A DNA stretch of 64,000 nt from Paraspadella gotoi (GCA_051294375.1 CM119264.1:24344002-24408001), one strand, 5' to 3'. Positions 11,535 through 23,436 are shown, numbered from the stretch's first letter. Notes: generated by a model not told the origin, from the letters alone. Numbers and translations: made by a program.

Positions 11535-11817
11535 NNNNNNNNNNNNNNNNNNNNNNNNNNNNNNNNNNNNNNNNNNNNNNNNNNNNNNNNNNNNNNNNNN
11601 NNNNNNNNNNNNNNNNNNNNNNNNNNNNNNNNNNNNNNNNNNNNNNNNNNNNNNNNNNNNNNNNNNNNNNNNNNNNNNNNNNNNNNNNNNNNNNNNNNNN
11701 NNNNNNNNNNNNNNNNNNNNNNNNNNNNNNNNNNNNNNNNNNNNNNNNNNNNNNNNNNNNNNNNNNNNNNNNNNNNNNNNNNNNNNNNNNNNNNNNNNNN
11801 NNNNNNNNNNNNNNNNN
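11535..11817. other. Assembly gap, 283 N
   Basis: Unknown bases beside a triplet array. Confidence 0.99.
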
Positions 11818-12324
11818 TCGCCATTTTTACTTCCGGCTAAGAAGATGTCGTCTCGCAACGTGAAACGTCAGGCGTGTCACTTGGAACGTCAATTGACACG
11901 GTTTTAGCTTGACATCGTGACAGAAACACGTGGCGCATGGTGAACGAGGAATGAAGTAGGGTGGTGCTGATGTGCAAAAGTAAATTAACGGTTAAATTTT
12001 GAAATGAATTACATATAATGTCTTCCCATAGTTTTTTTTGGACAGGAAATATTGAGGAAAAACTAAGATACGTACTGTTAAAATTTGGATATTACATTCT
12101 GTTTCTTTTTTTTTTTTAAGAATAAAAGTGATTTATTTTATATTTTATTTAATCGAAGGGAAATGAGAAAAGAGGAAAAAGAAATAATCAAACTGATTAA
12201 AGGGAAGAAATAAAAGAGAAGACGTAGAAAAGTCGAGTCATTAGATTCTCATTTGCGGTTTAATCGACGAATCACGAAACAGTTCATCACTTCACGTCTT
12301 ATCTTGCGAAGTGAAAGTCTTGCA
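11818..12324. other. Non-coding stretch
   Basis: 11,860-11,935 is rich in ACGTCA and GTGTCA words, including a 7-bp inverted pair CGTGTCA / TGACACG. No gene is recognised. Confidence 0.4.
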
Positions 12325-12388
12325 ATGACGCCGAAAGAATTACAACCAAAGATTTGCGCTCAACCGACACCTCAAGAGATATTTTTAG
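12325..12388 (+). CDS. Candidate short first exon
   Basis: ATG followed by 21 codons plus one base ends at a plausible donor, TTAG|GTAAAT (GT at 12,389). The peptide has mixed composition and no repeat bias. No second exon was found: acceptors tried downstream near 12,455-12,463 do not continue a useful frame. Very weak evidence. Confidence 0.17.
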
Positions 12389-12475
12389 GTAAATTGTGCT
12401 CGAGATTTTTGTTATAAATGATTAACTGATCCCATTGTTAAGTTGTCGTTTTTGTAAAGTAGTTAAAAGAACGTT

Positions 12476-12592
12476 ATGTCACAAATGGAAAGCAACGACA
12501 ACCACAATAACAACAACAACGACGACGCCGAGAACTTTATTCCGTTGCGAGATTCTGCGCCAATTGTATGCATTATAATTCATATATATATT
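12476..12592 (+). other. Short Asn/Asp-run open frame
   Basis: An ATG-initiated 39-codon frame includes a run of AAC/GAC codons (12,495-12,530). No splice or family support, so I regard it as a repeat-derived frame. Confidence 0.2.
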
Positions 12593-12693
12593 CAGGCCGG
12601 GTGAAGCTACAAAACTAATTATGAAGTTAACTATTTAGTACATGAAATATTTTAACTTTTAATACCTTTGAATGTAATACGTCATATCACTAT

Positions 12694-12766
12694 AGCCTGT
12701 CCGAAATCATGGGCAAGATAGCTCATTTATTGAGTAAATGTATATTTTTATATTGGTTGTAGAATT
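12694..12766 (+). repeat. Fragment of the 360-bp repeat family
   Basis: About 70 bases read GCCTGTCC, GGGCAAGATAGCT and TTTTATATTGGTTGTAG in the same order and spacing as in each unit of the 62.1-62.9 kb array. This is an isolated, truncated copy. Confidence 0.75.
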
Positions 12767-12957
12767 CCAAAGGACAAAAAAACAACAATAAATATTTCGC
12801 CTAAAAAATTCAGATTTCTTCGTTTTCTTAAAAAAATGTATTTTTCTTCTTTTTCTGTTTCGGCGCCGAAAACATTTTTGTTTTTCATCTCCTTTGTTGA
12901 TTTTGTTTCGCAAATTTGAGCTCAAGTTTTTCTAAAGTTAAACGCGACTTCTGACTG

Positions 12958-13190
12958 CCGCTTGGTGCATGCCTGGCACTCTTGCTGGGCGCCTGCTTGG
13001 CACTTCCGCCTAGCGCCTGCCTGGCACTTCCACACGACGCTTGCCTTTGTCTCCTGCCAAGCGTCTGCCTGGCACTCCCGTCCGACGTCTGCCTGACACT
13101 CCCACCCGCCGCTTGCCGACTGCTAACTGACGTCTACCGCCTGCCGCCAGCCGCTCACCGCCTGTCGCCAGTCGCCCGTAGCCGCTCACG
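12958..13190. repeat. 24-bp GC-rich minisatellite
   Basis: Degenerate units around GCCTGCCTGGCACTTCC with period about 24 give an open frame with an Ala-Cys-Leu-Ala-Leu-Pro-Pro-like octapeptide repeat. The 3' part decays to CCGCCTGCCGCCAGCCGCT. No other coding evidence. Confidence 0.85.
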
Positions 13191-13266
13191 TCTCGGTAAA
13201 ACGAAGAAACAGACAAGAGTTGAAAGTTTTTTGTTTTGCTCTTTTTTTTCTGATAGGAAGAGCACG

Positions 13267-13474
13267 NNNNNNNNNNNNNNNNNNNNNNNNNNNNNNNNNN
13301 NNNNNNNNNNNNNNNNNNNNNNNNNNNNNNNNNNNNNNNNNNNNNNNNNNNNNNNNNNNNNNNNNNNNNNNNNNNNNNNNNNNNNNNNNNNNNNNNNNNN
13401 NNNNNNNNNNNNNNNNNNNNNNNNNNNNNNNNNNNNNNNNNNNNNNNNNNNNNNNNNNNNNNNNNNNNNNNNNN
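13267..13474. other. Assembly gap, 208 N
   Basis: Unknown bases. Confidence 0.99.
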
Positions 13475-13571
13475 AAAAAAAACAACAACCATAATAACAA
13501 AAGACGGAGACAAGGAAAAACTGCAACACCAACGAAAACATCAACAGAACCGGAAGCCAACGGCGGAACGC

Positions 13572-13830
13572 NNNNNNNNNNNNNNNNNNNNNNNNNNNNN
13601 NNNNNNNNNNNNNNNNNNNNNNNNNNNNNNNNNNNNNNNNNNNNNNNNNNNNNNNNNNNNNNNNNNNNNNNNNNNNNNNNNNNNNNNNNNNNNNNNNNNN
13701 NNNNNNNNNNNNNNNNNNNNNNNNNNNNNNNNNNNNNNNNNNNNNNNNNNNNNNNNNNNNNNNNNNNNNNNNNNNNNNNNNNNNNNNNNNNNNNNNNNNN
13801 NNNNNNNNNNNNNNNNNNNNNNNNNNNNNN
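13572..13830. other. Assembly gap, 259 N
   Basis: Unknown bases. Only 97 bases of A-rich sequence separate it from the preceding gap. Confidence 0.99.
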
Positions 13831-13911
13831 CTTTTTTTTCTCTCACGTTGGACGCGCAACTTTATTCAGTCATCAAAATCTCGATGGGACGAAATCGTAA
13901 AAAAACTGGAT

Positions 13912-13921
13912 NNNNNNNNNN
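13912..13921. other. Assembly gap, 10 N
   Basis: Very short gap next to a GAGGAGGAG run at 13,957-13,990. Confidence 0.99.
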
Positions 13922-14083
13922 GAAAAATTGAAGGTCGAACTGGCAGCGAGGGTCGGAGGAAGAGGAGGAGGAGGAGGAGGAGGAGTAGGAGGACGAGGAG
14001 AAAGTACAGGGTGGGAAAAGAAGTGTATTGCTTATTGTAAGACAATGGATTTTGGCTTGAGCGCCCGAAAATTAACTTAAAAC

Positions 14084-14243
14084 NNNNNNNNNNNNNNNNN
14101 NNNNNNNNNNNNNNNNNNNNNNNNNNNNNNNNNNNNNNNNNNNNNNNNNNNNNNNNNNNNNNNNNNNNNNNNNNNNNNNNNNNNNNNNNNNNNNNNNNNN
14201 NNNNNNNNNNNNNNNNNNNNNNNNNNNNNNNNNNNNNNNNNNN
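14084..14243. other. Assembly gap, 160 N
   Basis: Unknown bases. The flanks (13,922-14,083 and 14,244-14,536) show no recognisable gene. Confidence 0.99.
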
Positions 14244-14662
14244 CCTCATAAGAATTATTAGTTCTGCCCAATTTTATTCCACTTTTGACTGCAAATTGCA
14301 ATTCGGTTAGAAGAAACCAAGACCATTTTTCTCTCTCGATTGTGATTGTGAAAATATTTTTTGGCTGACTCTTTGGAGAACGAGTCGGAGATTTGTTTGC
14401 CAAGATTTCGACAGTTGTGCGTGATTGCTTGTAAGAGCGCCGAGATTGTAAAACACAAAATATTGAAAAGAACAACAATAAAAACAAAGTAAACATCAAA
14501 TAAAACATCGGATCAAGAACTTCAACTCTGTGCAGACGATTTGGAGGAAGATGAGTAAAACTAAAAGGGGGAGGAAAAAGAAAGAGAGGACGAAGTATAT
14601 AATTCCGCTCCACTACCATCCACATTCACCACCACCTACCCATCTCCCTCCGCCACCATCCC

Positions 14663-14889
14663 NNNNNNNNNNNNNNNNNNNNNNNNNNNNNNNNNNNNNN
14701 NNNNNNNNNNNNNNNNNNNNNNNNNNNNNNNNNNNNNNNNNNNNNNNNNNNNNNNNNNNNNNNNNNNNNNNNNNNNNNNNNNNNNNNNNNNNNNNNNNNN
14801 NNNNNNNNNNNNNNNNNNNNNNNNNNNNNNNNNNNNNNNNNNNNNNNNNNNNNNNNNNNNNNNNNNNNNNNNNNNNNNNNNNNNNNNNN
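14663..14889. other. Assembly gap, 227 N
   Basis: Lies within a CCACCATCCCCATTCACCAC-type repeat. The other version carries a longer, noisy copy of the same repeat at about 18,500-18,940. Confidence 0.98.
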
Positions 14890-15094
14890 TCCCCATTCAC
14901 CACAACCTACCCATCTCCCTCCGCCACCATCCCTTAAACTCTTGGCCGTCGGATCGTCTTATGACGCCATTAAAGAGAAGAAAGAAAAACGAAGATTCTC
15001 GTCGACGCGAATTAAAAAAAATATGGCGGGCGACTTCATTGTCGTAAAGAAGAAGCTTTGTCTCGAGGACGAGAGATGGAACGAGGGATTCTTG

Positions 15095-15175
15095 GAGGTC
15101 GTCGTCGTTATAGTCGTCGTGGTCGTCGTTGTCGTGGTCGTCGTTATAGTCGTCGTCGTCGTCATCGAGAGCGTC
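15095..15175. repeat. (GTC)n trinucleotide array
   Basis: GTC/CGT units with TATAGTC interruptions. The plus frame reads a Val run after a short stretch beginning at an ATG at 15,022, and I cannot support coding. It recurs near 19,130-19,205. Confidence 0.93.
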
Positions 15176-15929
15176 GTTTCTGTTTGTTTCGTTTTTTTTT
15201 GTTGGAAATATTTTGATCCTTTTAGTTATTTTTTTTTCGAACTCGAATACAAGATAAGGAAGCGAAAGCGTGACTCGGTCTCTCTCTTTGTGTCTGTTTG
15301 TCTGGCTGTCTGTCTCTTTCTGTCTCTCGATCTCTATCTTTGTTTGCCTCTCGGTGAATGCCCCATCGCTGTAGCATTACTTGACAAAAAACTAGAATGA
15401 CGAATGGTCGAATTTTTTTTACTTTTTATTTTTTTATTTTGGTTTTCGGGATTTGGGCTTGAGTTGCTGTCTTGGGGCTCTGGGTTTTGGGGCGAATTTG
15501 TCGAAAGAACCTCCATTATAGACATCACGATGACTGTGAGACTTCATAATAACAAAAAAAATTCTCTTGATGGAATTTCACACATTCAAATATCATAGAC
15601 CCGAATTGCCTCAAGGCCGAGGAGCAACGAACTCTGCGCGGCCTTCCCTCGTTGGCGTTTTATTTTTACCTTTTTACTGCCTGCGATAAAAAAAAAAGAA
15701 AGAAAAAACCCGCTGCGACGGAACATTAGGATCTTTTTACGGACTCTGTTGTGAGGGAGAGAGAGAAAGCGGATGAAGAGCGTTTGTGTGGGCGTGGATG
15801 TGTGAGTTTTTTTTTTAAATTTTGTTTTTTTTGGTTCTTATTCGTAGGAAATGTTTGCGTTTACCGAAGTAAAAAAATGAACAAAAAAGATATGAAAAGC
15901 GAATAGTTTCATTCATTTCGGTCATCGTC

Positions 15930-16023
15930 CTCTTTATCGTCGTCGTCGTCGTTCGTCACTGTCATCGTCGTCGTCAGCGTCATCGTCGTCCTCTCTATCA
16001 TCGTTCGTCGTTCGTCGTCGTCG
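15930..16023. repeat. (GTC)n-rich stretch, imperfect
   Basis: Blocks of CGTCGTCGTC separated by TTCGTCACTGTCATC-like spacers. It recurs near 20,040-20,150 in the noisy version. Confidence 0.88.
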
Positions 16024-16374
16024 CCGACACGCGAAAATCCGTTCCGTGCGCCATCGTTGAATTTCCCCGCGTAATAAACGAGCGAAAAGAGACAAATGGA
16101 ATTCACTTCCGGTTTCACGAGACGAACGACGAATTCGCGCCTTCGTCATCGCGCGGGGTTTTCGCCACGTGAGGCGACGTCAAGGGGGCGTTGCGAGTGG
16201 GACGTGAAGGAGCGTGATATCTCGATTACTTTTGACGGTATTCAGCGCGTCGTCATCTCTTGACCTAGAAGTTGATTTGATTAAAGAATTTTTTTTTTTT
16301 CTGGACTGAAAAAGATGTCGGTAGGATAATCTTAACACCTCGCCGAGGGGTCAACTCCTTGCGTACGTAATTTG

Positions 16375-16658
16375 NNNNNNNNNNNNNNNNNNNNNNNNNN
16401 NNNNNNNNNNNNNNNNNNNNNNNNNNNNNNNNNNNNNNNNNNNNNNNNNNNNNNNNNNNNNNNNNNNNNNNNNNNNNNNNNNNNNNNNNNNNNNNNNNNN
16501 NNNNNNNNNNNNNNNNNNNNNNNNNNNNNNNNNNNNNNNNNNNNNNNNNNNNNNNNNNNNNNNNNNNNNNNNNNNNNNNNNNNNNNNNNNNNNNNNNNNN
16601 NNNNNNNNNNNNNNNNNNNNNNNNNNNNNNNNNNNNNNNNNNNNNNNNNNNNNNNNNN
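16375..16658. other. Assembly gap, 284 N; second version suggests a CT array
   Basis: The anchors on both sides match 20,527 and about 20,680. Between those points the second version has unique sequence followed by about 110 bases of CT microsatellite. Confidence 0.95.
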
Positions 16659-17318
16659 TTCTGTCTCATTCTCTGTTTCCGTCTCTCTTCCTTGATGTCT
16701 CCCTCTCTGTCTGAGTCATTAATCAATGCCGTCCGTCGTAATTTCCACCATCTGTCGGTCATTCGCGATTCTCTTTTAGAGATTTCGCACCGACGAAGCG
16801 ACGGCATTGGTCGCCGCCGCCGCCACAATTTGCTGTATCACTTCAATATCGATACTGAAATACTGAAATTCCACCATTTCAGTCGCCACAGCAATTGCAA
16901 CCGCCAGGATCCTCGCCCGTCACGCCAGCGACGTCTCCAAATGACATCAACTTTGTCGCTCACGCTTTCGCCGACGAGTGATCGAGGGATAAAAAAAAAA
17001 TAAACAAATACGTCAATTAAAACAAACGAAAATAGAATTTGAAAAGATTAGGACATGACCTCAAACCTCGACGAAAACCAGCTCCCGGATGTAACCAACT
17101 TATGAAGATACGTTTCATTTGAACCGAATTTGTCAGAAATCCGAGTTGCGCGGGAAACAGTCGAGCGAATATGATTGTCGTCGGAAACTAAATTTTCATC
17201 AAGACTTCTAAGATTTTATAATAGGTTTTCAAAAATCTCCTGGGCCCAACTTGATCGCCTTTTTGACCTTTCAAATCCCAAATCCGTATCCTGATTTTTC
17301 CTCTCCCCTCTTTTCCTC

Positions 17319-17566
17319 NNNNNNNNNNNNNNNNNNNNNNNNNNNNNNNNNNNNNNNNNNNNNNNNNNNNNNNNNNNNNNNNNNNNNNNNNNNNNNNNNN
17401 NNNNNNNNNNNNNNNNNNNNNNNNNNNNNNNNNNNNNNNNNNNNNNNNNNNNNNNNNNNNNNNNNNNNNNNNNNNNNNNNNNNNNNNNNNNNNNNNNNNN
17501 NNNNNNNNNNNNNNNNNNNNNNNNNNNNNNNNNNNNNNNNNNNNNNNNNNNNNNNNNNNNNNNNNN
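17319..17566. other. Assembly gap, 248 N; second version suggests a pyrimidine minisatellite
   Basis: The anchors match about 21,355 and 21,585. The second version reads repeated TTTTCCTCCCCTC between them. Confidence 0.95.
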
Positions 17567-17673
17567 TCCTCCCTTTCCTCCCTATTTCCTCTTCTCCCTC
17601 CCTCTTTTGTTTACGCTGCTACAGTTTCGGTCTCGTTTCTTTCCGCAACTTTAACAAATCGTAAATCATTTTT

Positions 17674-17829
17674 NNNNNNNNNNNNNNNNNNNNNNNNNNN
17701 NNNNNNNNNNNNNNNNNNNNNNNNNNNNNNNNNNNNNNNNNNNNNNNNNNNNNNNNNNNNNNNNNNNNNNNNNNNNNNNNNNNNNNNNNNNNNNNNNNNN
17801 NNNNNNNNNNNNNNNNNNNNNNNNNNNNN
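17674..17829. other. Assembly gap, 156 N
   Basis: The right edge is a GA array (17,830-17,860). The second version fills the interval at about 21,720-21,810. Confidence 0.97.
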
Positions 17830-17867
<38 letters not shown>

Positions 17868-18012
17868 GCGGCTTGAAAAACATACGCTTCTTTTCTCTTT
17901 TTTTATTTTGTTTTTCATTAAATTTCATTCAGAATTCCGTCTGCATTTTTATGGTGGAAGCAGAGAGTCGCGGGAGAGAAGGGGGAGGAGGAAGAGGAAA
18001 AGGTTCCGCGTA

Positions 18013-18078
18013 AACCTAGAACCAGTTTTACCCCCTTAACCCTTAAACCTAGAACCAGTTTTACCCCCTTAATCCTAA
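18013..18078. repeat. About 31-bp minisatellite, two units (version A)
   Basis: Two units of AACCTAGAACCAGTTTTACC followed by CCCTTAACCCTTA. The noisy version shows about five units at 22,000-22,210. Confidence 0.85.
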
Positions 18079-20572
18079 CCTCTCCCCCAGAGGGTTTTTT
18101 TAATCCCCGCCCAAGATTGAAGCATAAATCCCAACCCTTCTCTCAGATGGGATCCTTCTTTGTCATCAACAATCGACTCACATCCTCTTCTTCCAAGGTC
18201 CAACCATCTTCTCCCCATCTCTTCCCTATCTTCTCACCATCTCTTCCCCAATTTCCTCGTCGCATCCTCAGTCCTCATGATGGTAGAGAAACTTTTGGGA
18301 CAAATTCAGTTTCTGTTTTATTCGAGGACAAAATCCAAAAATTTTTCAATCCGTTGGTCGGGTGATTCTTGAATTCATTTTACTCTCTCGGTCCGCTACA
18401 ACGATTTGGAGAAGATGAGTAAAACTAAAGGGGGAGGAAAAAGAAAGAGAGGACGAAGTAAATATAATTCCGGCTCCACTACCAATCCACATTCACCAAG
18501 CCACCTACCATGCTCCGCTCCCCACCATCCTAAACCTCCCACTACCATCTCCCATTCACCAGCTCTACTATTACCCATGTCTCCTTCCGCACCTATATCT
18601 CTTCAATCTCATAACCATCCCCATTACAACACCACCACCTACATCCATGTCATGCTCCGCGACATCTCTCTTTAAATCATAGCTAGCAGCGCATTCCCAT
18701 TTTCACCACTTAGCATATCTCATATTTCTTCTTCACACTACCGACACCAGACTCCTTAAACTTCCACACTTTAGCACATTACGACCCATATTCGAACAGG
18801 CACAGAACAATAATTCTTAGCCGTTTATCTCTCCCTTGTCTTCGCCACCATCTCCGTGTCAACTCACACTACATATATCGTGAACCGAGAGATTCACCAT
18901 AACACAACCTTATTAATCCCATGCTCCTCCGCCACGCTATTCACAGCTTAAACTTCTTGGCCGTCGATCGTCCTTAATGACGCGCAATTAAAGAGAAGAA
19001 AGAAAACGAAGATTCCTCGTCGAGCGCTCGAATTAAAAAACACTATGCGCGGGCGTATGCTTTCATTATGCTGTAGGAAGTAAGAAGCTTGTCTCGAGGA
19101 ACGAGAGATGGAAACGAGGGATTTCTTGGAGGTCGTCGTCGTTATAAGTAGTCGTGGTCGTCGTTGTCGTGGTCGTGCGTTATAGTCGTCGTCGTCGTCA
19201 ATCGAGAGCGTCGTTTCTGTTGTTCCGTTTTTTTTTGTTTGGAAATATTTTGTATGCGCTTTTAGTTATTTTTTGTGTTCGGAACTTCGAATACATATAT
19301 GATATAGAGAAAGCTGCAATAGCGTACCTCGGTCTCTCTGAGTGTGTCTGTTTGCGCCCTGCTGTCCTTTGTGCTCGTTTCTGTCTCTCGATCTTCTATT
19401 CTTGTTTGCCTCTCGTGAATGCCCCCATCGGCTGTAGCATTTACTTGACAAAAAACTAGAATGACGAATGGTCGAATTTTTTTTAACTTTTTAATTTTTT
19501 TTTATTTTGAGTTTTTCGGCGGGATTTGGGCTTGAGTTTTGCTGTCATTTGGGGTTTGGTTTTGGGGCGAAATTTGTCGAAAAGAACCTCCATTATAGAC
19601 ATCACGATGACCTGTGAGACTTCCCCATAATAACAAAAAAAAAATTCTCATTGATAGGAATTTTCACACATTCAAATATTCATAAGACCTCGAATGCCTC
19701 AAGGTTCGAGGAGCAACGAATCTCTGCGCGGGCCTTCCCTTCGCTTTGGCGTTTTATTTTTTACCTTTTTTTACTGCCTGCGATAAAAAAAAAAAGAAAG
19801 AAAAAAAACCCCGCTGCGACGGAACATTAGGATCTTTTTACGGACTCTGTTGTGAGGGAGAAGAGAGAAAGCGGAGAGAGGCGTTTGTGTGGGCGTGGAT
19901 GTGTGAGTTTTTTTTTTAAAATTTTGTTTTTTTTTGGTTCTATTCGTAGGAAATGTTTGCGTTTTACCGAAGTAAAAAAATGAACAAAAAAGATATGAAA
20001 AGCGAATAGTTTCATTCAATATCGGTCATCGTGTCCTCTTTATCGTCCGTCGTCGTCGTTTCGTCACTGTCATTCGTCGTCGGTCAGCGTCATCGTCGTC
20101 TCTTCCCCTTCTCTCCTTTTAATCATCGTTCGTTCGTTCGTCGTCGTCGCGGACACGCGAAAATCCGTCCGTGGCGCCATCGTTGTAAATTCCCCCAGCG
20201 TAATAAACGAGCGAAATAGATGACAATATGGAATTTCACTTCGGTTTTTTCAACGAGACGAACGACGAAATTCGCGCCTTCGTCATCGCGCCGGGTTTTC
20301 GCACACGTGAAGGCGATCTGTCAAGGGGTGCGTTTGCGAGTGGGACTGTGAAGGAGCGTGATATCTTCGATTACTTTTGACGTGTATTCAGTCGCTGTCG
20401 TCATTCTCTTTGACCTAGAAGTTGATTTTGAATTATAAAGAATTTTTTTTTTTCTGGATGAAAAAAGAATTTAGGTAGGATAAGTCTTATACCTCGCGAG
20501 GGGTCCAACTCCTGCGAACGTAAATTTGAAATAGCTGTTTTTAACCTCCTGTCAATGGTCTAAGAATGATCT

Positions 20573-20573
20573 A

Positions 20574-20604
<31 letters not shown>

Positions 20605-20680
20605 CTCATCTCTCTCTCTCGTCTCTCTCTCATCTCTCTCTCTCTCTCTCCTCTCTCTCTCTTCTCATCTCGTTTTTGTC
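20573..20680. repeat. CT microsatellite (fills a gap of version A)
   Basis: CT units with CATCTC and CGTCTC interruptions. Confidence 0.93.
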
Positions 20681-21329
20681 TTCTGTCTCATTCTCTGTTT
20701 CTCGGTCTCTCTTCTTGATGTCTCCTCTCTGTCTGAGTCATTAATCAATGCCGTCGTCGTTAATTTCCAACCATCTGGTTCGGTCATTCGCGATTCTCTT
20801 TTAGAGAATTTCGCACCGCAAGCGACGGCATGGTCGCCGCCGCCGCCCACAAATTTGCTGTATCACTTCATATCGATACTGAATATACTGAAATTCCAAC
20901 CATTTCAAGTGCGCACACAGCATTTGCAACCGCCAGGATCCTCCCCGTCACGCCAGCGACGTCCTCCAAATGACAATCAACTTTGTCCGCTCACTGCTTT
21001 CGCCGACGAGTGATCGAGGGATAAAAAAAAAATAAACAAATACGTCATTAAAACAAACGAAAATACGAAATTTGAAAAAGATTAGGACATGACTCAAACC
21101 TCGACGAAAACAGCTCCAGATGTAACCAACTTATGAAGATATGTTTCATTGAACCGAATTTTGTCAGAAATTCCGAAGTTGCGCGGGAAACAGTCGAGCG
21201 AATATGATTGTCGTCGAACTAAATTTTCATTTCAAGACCTCTAAGAATTTTTTATAATAGGTTTTCAATTAAATCTCCTGGGCCCACTTGATCGCTTTTG
21301 GACGCTTTCAGAATCCCAAATCCGTATCC

Positions 21330-21600
21330 CTGATTTTTCCTCTCCGCCTCTTTTCCTCTCTCTTTTCCTCCCTTTCTCCCCATTCCTATTCTGCCTCTTT
21401 TCCTCTCTTATTTTTTCCCCTCTTTCCTCCCTTCTCCCTATTTCCTCTTCTTTCCTTCTTTTCCTCCCTTTATTTCCTTCCCCTCTTTTCCCTCCCCTCT
21501 TTTCCTCCCCTTATTTTCTTCCCCTCATTTTCCTCTCCTCTTTTCCTCCCCTGCTTTTCCTCCCCTCTTTTCCTCCCTTTCCTCCCTAATTTCCTCCTTC
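21330..21600. repeat. Pyrimidine minisatellite TTTTCCTCCCCTC
   Basis: Degenerate units of about 13-15 bases, all C/T on the plus strand. The corresponding place in version A is an N gap. Confidence 0.85.
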
Positions 21601-21773
21601 TCCGCTCCTCTTTGTTTACGCTGCTATCAGGTTTTCGGTCTCGTTTCTTTCTTTCCGGATCTCGTTTTCTTATCCGCAACCTTTAAACAAGAAGAAATCG
21701 TTAAAAATGAATCATTTTTTTCGCTTGAAACCAACATCTCCTCTCTTCCTCTCCTCGGGTAGACCAGAGCGGA

Positions 21774-21790
21774 TGAGAGAGAGAGGAGAG

Positions 21791-21848
<58 letters not shown>
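21774..21848. repeat. GA microsatellite
   Basis: Matches the GA run at 17,830-17,860 of version A. Confidence 0.94.
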
Positions 21849-21999
21849 AAGGAAAGCGGTGAAAAACATACCGCCTTCTTTTCTCTTTTTTAAATTTTGT
21901 TTTTCATTAAAATTTCATATCAGAATTCGTCTGCATTTTTATGGGGAAGCAGAGAGTCGCGGGAGAGAAGGGGGAGGAGGAAAGAGGAAAAGGTTCCGC

Positions 22000-22215
22000 G
22001 GTAAACCCTAGAACGCAGTTTTACCCCTTAAACCCTTAAAAACCTAAGAACCTTTACTAAAACAACCACCCTTAAACCCTTACCCCCCCTAGAAACAGTT
22101 TTAACGCCCCCTTAACCCTTACCCCTTAAAGCCTAGAACCAGTTTTTACCCCCCCTCTTAAACCCTTAACCACCCTTAAAACCTAGAACCGTTTTACCCC
22201 TTAATCTAAAAAACC
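22000..22215. repeat. About 31-bp minisatellite, about five noisy units
   Basis: Repeats of CCTAGAACCAGTTTTACC followed by CCCTTAACCCTTA with frequent indels. The unit number exceeds the two of version A, so either version A is collapsed or this one is inflated. Confidence 0.82.
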
Positions 22216-22648
22216 TCTCCCCCAGAGGGTTTTTTTTTTACCCCGCCCAAGATTGAAGCAATAAATTCCCCAAATCCCTTTCTCTCATTATGAGATCCCT
22301 CTTTGTATCAACAATCGACTCACATCCTCTTCTTCTCCAAGGTCCAACCATCTCCTCCCCCCCATCTCTTCCCTAATCTTCATCACCATCTTCTTTCCCA
22401 ATTTCTCGTCGCATCCATCAGTCCTCATGATGGTAGAGAAACTTTTGGGACAAAATTCAAGTTTCTGTTTTTATTAATTCCGAAGGACAAAATCCAAAAA
22501 TTTTCAAATACCAGTTGGTTCGGGTGATTCTTGAAATTCATTTTACCTCTCCTCGGTCCCCGCTACAGTAATCTATATCTAATAAATAGGATATTCAACT
22601 TCAGTGAAAATGAGAAAACAAAGAGTATAAGCACAATTACAAAATGAA

Positions 22649-22965
22649 ATTGGTACAAGCATCCAATAATAAAAAATTTTCCCATTTCATTTAATAAATA
22701 AGCTAAATCTTTCCCCTGACTTGGACAGGCTTTGGTGGTTTAAGAGAGGCCCCTCATCACTCTACAATAGCTTTTCATTCAAGACGTCCTCTCAGTCTTG
22801 TTTATTCACTCCCAGAGTACCTNNNNNNNNNNNNNNNNNNNNNNNNNGGCTTCCTTATCAATGAAGTGGAAAATATTTCAAAGAATGCTTCAATCGTATG
22901 AAAAGACCACTCCCTTAAGTATTACAAGTTCAGTTATTCTGTATGACTATGTCCTAGAATAACAT
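22649..22965 (-). repeat. 360-bp repeat family, inverted copy
   Basis: The reverse complement shows, in order, the family blocks TTAAACCACCAAAGCCTGTCC, CTTAAGGGAGTGGTC and TTTGAAATATTTTCCACTTC. Its start is CTCATCACTCT near 22,755. A 25-N gap interrupts it at 22,823. Confidence 0.85.
22823..22847. other. 25-N residual gap
   Basis: Exactly 25 N, as are the gaps at 40,157 and 40,359. The other gaps have varied lengths. Confidence 0.98.
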
Positions 22966-23181
22966 CGATATAGCTTATAGAAATACATAACTCGATTTTT
23001 TTTACAATTTTGGACAAACAATTTTGGCTAAATCTTTTAGATCTTCCTCATCAGTTCAGTCTTCAATCAGAAATCTCCAACTTCTCAAATCCTCGTAGAA
23101 ACAACAACAGCAAACACACAAACAAGCTCACACAAACACAATCACACACACGAAGAGGAACCTCGTCTCAATCGAAGAAAA

Positions 23182-23211
23182 GATTTCGCCTTCGTCAGCG
23201 AAGACGAAATC
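23182..23211. repeat. 30-bp hairpin
   Basis: GATTTCG and CTTCG pair with CGAAG and CGAAATC around a TCAG loop with one internal mismatch. It also occurs at about 40,591 and in inverted form at about 39,925. Confidence 0.85.
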
Positions 23212-23436
23212 TGAAAGGAAAAAAAAACTTTTGACGATGAAAAATATTTCAGGGAAAATGCAAAGAGCAGACGATGTAGCAATAGAATTGAGGTCGTCGG
23301 CGCGCGAGAACGAGACGGAAAAGAGGTCGCTGTAGCGCCGCGGGAAAAAAATGGTGACGCACCACGACTCGAGACTGAATTGAGACCAGCACGCCGGGAG
23401 TGTTATAGAAAACTAAATCGAAACTGGGAAGAGGCG

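Larger units (their letters stand above)
14537..18399 (+). repeat. 4-kb tandem near-duplicate, version A
   Basis: From ACGATTTGG at 14,537 to GGTCCGCTACA before 18,400 this sequence is repeated immediately downstream in the same order and orientation. Landmarks include GACGAAGT/ATAATTCCG, the TCG array, TTAGGATCTTTTTACGGACT, the CCGCCGCCGCC patch, and TTTGTTTACGCTGCTA. This version reads cleanly but holds four N gaps, at 14,663-14,889, 16,375-16,658, 17,319-17,566 and 17,674-17,829. No gene is recognised in it. Confidence 0.93.
18400..22560 (+). repeat. 4-kb tandem near-duplicate, version B (error-rich)
   Basis: The same landmarks as 14,537-18,399 occur in the same order, but with a single-base or few-base insertion or deletion roughly every 10-20 bases, including inside unique sequence. 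It contains sequence where version A has N. This pattern is typical of an unpolished single-molecule read used to fill a gap, not of an old duplication, where substitutions would dominate. Frames here cannot be trusted. Confidence 0.9.

Noticed and set aside
22017-22210. Telomere-like CCCTTAA repeats at 22.0-22.2 kb
   Set aside because: The CCCTTAACCCTTA words are part of a 31-bp unit with CCTAGAACCAG. The array is short and internal, not a telomere.
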